NCBI GenBank assembly: GCA_028282095.1
Contig: JANQIP010000070.1
Coordinates: 20,734-84,733 of the forward strand
Direction of reading: 5' to 3'
Origin: Xanthobacteraceae bacterium
Lineage (GTDB): Bacteria > Pseudomonadota > Alphaproteobacteria > Rhizobiales > Xanthobacteraceae
Length of the DNA: 64,000 bases
A model generated the notes under the pieces. That model did not search any database. It had not been told where the DNA came from and saw only the letters and a program-made list of their open reading frames with translations. Shown in pieces: positions 60,344 to 64,000 of the stretch (position 1 is its first letter; each line of letters opens with the position of its first letter). The translations under genes and the position numbers were made by a program.

Positions 60344-60856
60344 ATGACAGCATCGGCCATGCCTCTCTCCGGTCCGCGAACCGCCGCATTTGTGTCCTGC
60401 TTGGTGATGGTCTTGGCGTCGTCTCTTGACGTCGCGCGGGCGCAAAGTCCTGACCAGAACATCGAGCAAAGCAAGTCGGCTCCACCGACAGTCGAAACGG
60501 CCAAACGGGATAAGAAGGCGCGCGCCGATCAGGCGGTGCAAGCAGGTCGCGCCTTGAAGGGGCCGGCTTCCAATCCGGAATGCGTGTGGCTTGGCCAGCG
60601 TGTCGTCAATCTTCTCTGGCGCGACGACCTCGTGACCGCGTTCCGCCACCTCGATCTCTACGACCGCTTCGGGTGTCCGGGAGGTCACGTGCGCGACAGC
60701 TTCCGTTGCGTCGTCCGCCAGGGAAATATCGATTCCAAGGCAAACGAGACGCTGAACTCACGCGTCCATTCCTGCTGGCTCGACCCGAAATTCGTCGTGT
60801 CCGAACCCGTGCCGACGCCGACCGCGCAGACCACACCGCAAACCGATACCCGCTAG
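60344..60856 (+). CDS. hypothetical secreted/anchored protein between the ndvC- and ndvB-like genes (NdvD-positional candidate)
   Basis: Signal-like RTAAFVSCLVMVLASSLDVARAQ; conserved-looking Cys-containing domain NPECVWLGQRVVNLLWRDDLVTAFRHLDLYDRFGCPGGHVRDSFRCVVRQG. Confidence 0.65.
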   Translation: MTASAMPLSGPRTAAFVSCLVMVLASSLDVARAQSPDQNIEQSKSAPPTVETAKRDKKARADQAVQAGRALKGPASNPECVWLGQRVVNLLWRDDLVTAFRHLDLYDRFGCPGGHVRDSFRCVVRQGNIDSKANETLNSRVHSCWLDPKFVVSEPVPTPTAQTTPQTDTR

Positions 60857-61195
60857 AGCAAGTTGCCGCGCCGCGGAAGGGCTGCATTCAGGCAGAATGC
60901 GGTCTACTTCAAATTGTCTGTGAATGATCGCGGTTTCTCGGGTGAAGCGGTTCTCATTTTTGCCTGAAAATTCGCTAACACGACCGCTTCCGTTCCAATC
61001 TGCCGGAACGGAATTCGTTCTCGCGACGTTGGTCGTCGGTCATTGTAAGTAGGATGTTGCGCTGCCCTCAAACTGCCATGTGTGACCTGTACTTGGAGAC
61101 GCTGCGCGCGCAGCCATGTCCTGCAGCGCAAAGCCAGTGGTCGGGCCTTGGGGACAGGCTTGAGACCATCATCCTCTTCCCCGGTTGGTAGGATC

Positions 61196-63886
61196 ATGCG
61201 TACCGTTGCTGCCGTGGTCGCGCTTGTCGCGTGCCTACACGCTATCGCGTGGGCAATCTGGAAGAGCGAGAGTTCGGCTCCGAATATCAAGGGTCCGCTC
61301 GCCAGTATCTCCTATTCACCCTTTCAAGGTTCGGCCCATCCCAATGCCGCCGACAACCCGGTCAGCATTGCGCAGATCAGGGCCGACCTGAAGGTTCTCG
61401 CGCCTCACACGCGGACGGTGCGCACCTACTCCTCGACCGGTGGGGCCGAGCTCGTTGTACCGGTCGCCGCCGAATTCGGGCTCAAGGTCGCAGCCGGAGC
61501 CTGGATCGACAAAGACGAGCAGCGCAACGCGCGCGAAGTCGAGGCCGCCATCGACATTGCGCGGAAGAATCGCAATGTGAGCGCGCTCGTGGTTGGCAAC
61601 GAGACGATCTTTCGCCGCGAGCAAAGCGTCGACGACCTGATCCGGCTCCTCCACCACGTCAAGCACGAGGTTGGTGGCGCGGTACCGGTCACCACCGGCG
61701 AGATCTGGCATATCTGGCTGGAGAATCCAAAGCTCGCCTACGCAGTCGATTTCATCGCTGCCCACGTCCTGCCGTACTGGGAAGGCTTCTCCGCGGACCA
61801 GGCAGTGGATCAGGCGGTTATCGTCTATAACAAATTGCGAAGGGCGTTCCCGGGCAAACGCATCGTGATCGCCGAGTTCGGCTGGCCGAGCGCCGGTTAC
61901 AATCGCCAGGCGGCGAATCCCGGCTCGATCGAACAGGCAAGCGTGCTGCGCAATTTCGTCGCACGCGCGGAAGCCCACGGCATCGATTACAACATCATCG
62001 AAGGCTTCGACCGGCCGTGGAAGCGATTCGAGGGCAGCGTCGGTCCTTATTGGGGCATTTTCGACGCTGCGCGCGCGCCCAAATTTTCCTGGACCGGCCC
62101 GATCGGCGATGGCGATCATGACAAGATCGGCGCGATCGCGATTGCCGTCGGCATACTCGCCTCCCTGCCGATTCTCGCGATCGCCGGCGCGACCGCCATG
62201 CAAGCGCTGCTGCTTGCCGTGTTCTCTCACATCATCGGTGCGTGGGCGGCGGTCGTATTCGATTACTGGAACGGCCACTATTTCCCGCTCGGCGCAGCAA
62301 TCGGGCTCGGCGCCGGAACGGCGCTCCTCATCCCGCTGATCATGATCGCGATGTGGCGGATGGAGGAGATCGCCTCGGTGCTGTTCGGCCGCAAGCCGGC
62401 GCGGCTGCTCGGCGCTGCCGGCACCGGCACCAACCTTCGCCATACGCCGAAAGTATCGATTCACATACCGGCTTACATGGAGCCGCCCGACATGCTCGAG
62501 GCGACGCTCGATGCGCTCGCCCGCCTCGATTATCCCAACTTCGAGTGCGTCGTCGTCATCAACAACACACCCGACCCCGTCTTCTGGCGCCCCATCGAGC
62601 GGCGATGCCACGAGCTTGGCGAGCGTTTCAAGTTCGTCCTTGCCGACAAAGTCGAAGGCTTCAAAGCCGGCGCGCTGCGGCTGGCGCTGGCGCATACCGC
62701 CCCGGACGCCGAGATCATCGGCGTGATCGACGCCGACTACACCGTATCATCGGATTGGCTGCGCGACCTCGTGCCCGCCTTCGCCGATCCGCGCGTCGGC
62801 CTGGTGCAGGCCCCGCAGGATCATCGCGACGGCGACAAGAGCCTGATACACACCGCGATGAACGGCGAATATGCCGGCTTCTTCGACATCGGCATGGTTC
62901 AACGCAACGAGAACGGTGCGATCGTCGCTCATGGGACCATGTGCCTGATTCGCCGCGCAGCGATTCATGCCGCGGGCGACTGGTCGAGCGACACGATCTG
63001 CGAGGACACCGATCTCGGCCTGTCGATTCTCGAACGCGGATGGAGCGCGCATTACACCAATCGGCGCTACGGCCACGGCCTGCTGCCGGACAGTTTCGAG
63101 GCGTTCAAGAAACAGCGGCACCGCTGGGCCTATGGCGGCTTCCAGATCGCCAAAAAACACTGGCGTCGGTTCATGCCGGGCGCGACGCGTCTCACTCCCG
63201 AGCAGAAGCGCGAGTTCGGCTTCGGCTGGCTCAGCTGGCTCGGAGCCGAGAGCGTCGGCGTGGTGCTCGCGCTGCTGAACCTCGTCTGGGTGCCGGTCGT
63301 CGCCCTCATCGGGATCGCCGTACCGGACAAGGTGTTGACGGTGCCGATTCTCGTCTCGTCCGCTCTATCGGTGGCGCATTTCGTTACGCTCTATAATCGT
63401 CGTGTCCGCATCGGCTCGGCTCAGGCCGCAGGCGCGATGTTCGCGGCAATGTCGATGCAGTGGACGGTGGCGCGAGCGGTGGCGCATGGCCTGATCTTCG
63501 ACCATCTGCCTTTCGTGCGCACCGCCAAGGGCGGATTTGCGCGCAAACGCCTTGCGTTTCCCGCTCTCGGCGAGGCGCTGATCGGCACGTTGCTCCTGCT
63601 CGGTGCTGCTACCGTGTTCTGGAGCAATATCGAGTTACAGGTACGCGAGATCAACCTGTTCGGCATTGTGCTGATCGTACAGAGCATACCGTTCCTCGCC
63701 GCGGTCGGCTTTGCGCTGCTCGAAGCCTCGCGCATCAACGACTTCGCCTTCTGGCGTGGGTTGCAGAGCGAGACCGCCGATCTGCTGCAGCCCACATCGC
63801 TTGCCCCGGGTCAGCAGGCCCTCGCCGAGGTCATGGCCGAACACGCTGCGCCGGTTTCCGAGCAGCGGACGGAGCCGGCGCAGTGA
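61196..63886 (+). CDS. NdvB-like beta-glucan synthase: GH17-like domain + GT2 glycosyltransferase
   Basis: SISYSPFQGSAHPN...VVGNETIFRREQ...RIVIAEFGWPSAG, TM, then PKVSIHIPAYMEPPDMLEATLDALARLDYPNFECVVVINNT...GVIDADYTVS...KKQRHRWAYGGFQI. Confidence 0.88.
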   Translation: MRTVAAVVALVACLHAIAWAIWKSESSAPNIKGPLASISYSPFQGSAHPNAADNPVSIAQIRADLKVLAPHTRTVRTYSSTGGAELVVPVAAEFGLKVAAGAWIDKDEQRNAREVEAAIDIARKNRNVSALVVGNETIFRREQSVDDLIRLLHHVKHEVGGAVPVTTGEIWHIWLENPKLAYAVDFIAAHVLPYWEGFSADQAVDQAVIVYNKLRRAFPGKRIVIAEFGWPSAGYNRQAANPGSIEQASVLRNFVARAEAHGIDYNIIEGFDRPWKRFEGSVGPYWGIFDAARAPKFSWTGPIGDGDHDKIGAIAIAVGILASLPILAIAGATAMQALLLAVFSHIIGAWAAVVFDYWNGHYFPLGAAIGLGAGTALLIPLIMIAMWRMEEIASVLFGRKPARLLGAAGTGTNLRHTPKVSIHIPAYMEPPDMLEATLDALARLDYPNFECVVVINNTPDPVFWRPIERRCHELGERFKFVLADKVEGFKAGALRLALAHTAPDAEIIGVIDADYTVSSDWLRDLVPAFADPRVGLVQAPQDHRDGDKSLIHTAMNGEYAGFFDIGMVQRNENGAIVAHGTMCLIRRAAIHAAGDWSSDTICEDTDLGLSILERGWSAHYTNRRYGHGLLPDSFEAFKKQRHRWAYGGFQIAKKHWRRFMPGATRLTPEQKREFGFGWLSWLGAESVGVVLALLNLVWVPVVALIGIAVPDKVLTVPILVSSALSVAHFVTLYNRRVRIGSAQAAGAMFAAMSMQWTVARAVAHGLIFDHLPFVRTAKGGFARKRLAFPALGEALIGTLLLLGAATVFWSNIELQVREINLFGIVLIVQSIPFLAAVGFALLEASRINDFAFWRGLQSETADLLQPTSLAPGQQALAEVMAEHAAPVSEQRTEPAQ

Positions 63887-64000
63887 ATGACCTCTCCCTG
63901 CAAGCGGCTATTTGATTCACACATCTCCGACGTCATCAAAAAGAGGATTCAAGATCAGAGACTTAACTGATCCGCGATACTGAACGAGCCGAAGTCCTGG

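Overview
High-GC (about 60-65%) chromosomal window from an alphaproteobacterium, most likely order Rhizobiales/Hyphomicrobiales (Bradyrhizobium/Xanthobacteraceae-like by gene content). I support about 55 protein-coding genes. Recognisable blocks: (i) a MarR-XdhC / YqeB(EF2563)-DsrE-SelD locus that looks like the orphan-SelD, selenium-dependent molybdenum hydroxylase maturation system; (ii) TerC, a DUF1476 paralogue, DUF533/TerB-like, a universal stress protein; (iii) DUF177-plsX-fabH-ihfA-merR and divergent bamE; (iv) hppA, prmA, pepP; (v) a cysA-cysW-cysT-sbp sulfate transporter; (vi) der/TPR/panB/nnrU; (vii) cytochrome bd oxidase (cydAB) and an acyl-CoA ligase fused to a Cys-rich DUF6455-like domain; (viii) recG, glmS, glmU; (ix) an ndvC/ndvB-like beta-(1,3)(1,6)-glucan synthesis locus. 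The intergenic space is rich in palindromic repeats. One family (about 105 bp, ends TAGAGC..GCTCTA) looks like a MITE that in several places supplies the stop codon of the adjacent gene; a second family is a 54-bp near-perfect palindrome with CTAGTGTTTC termini. Two intergenic regions look like unannotated structured RNAs: about 8300-8553 (consensus-like promoter, nested hairpin, terminator) and 10549-10660 (hairpins and terminator downstream of a solitary MazF/PemK-like toxin). No tRNA, rRNA, CRISPR array, prophage or intact IS transposase was seen. All calls are by eye without database searches.
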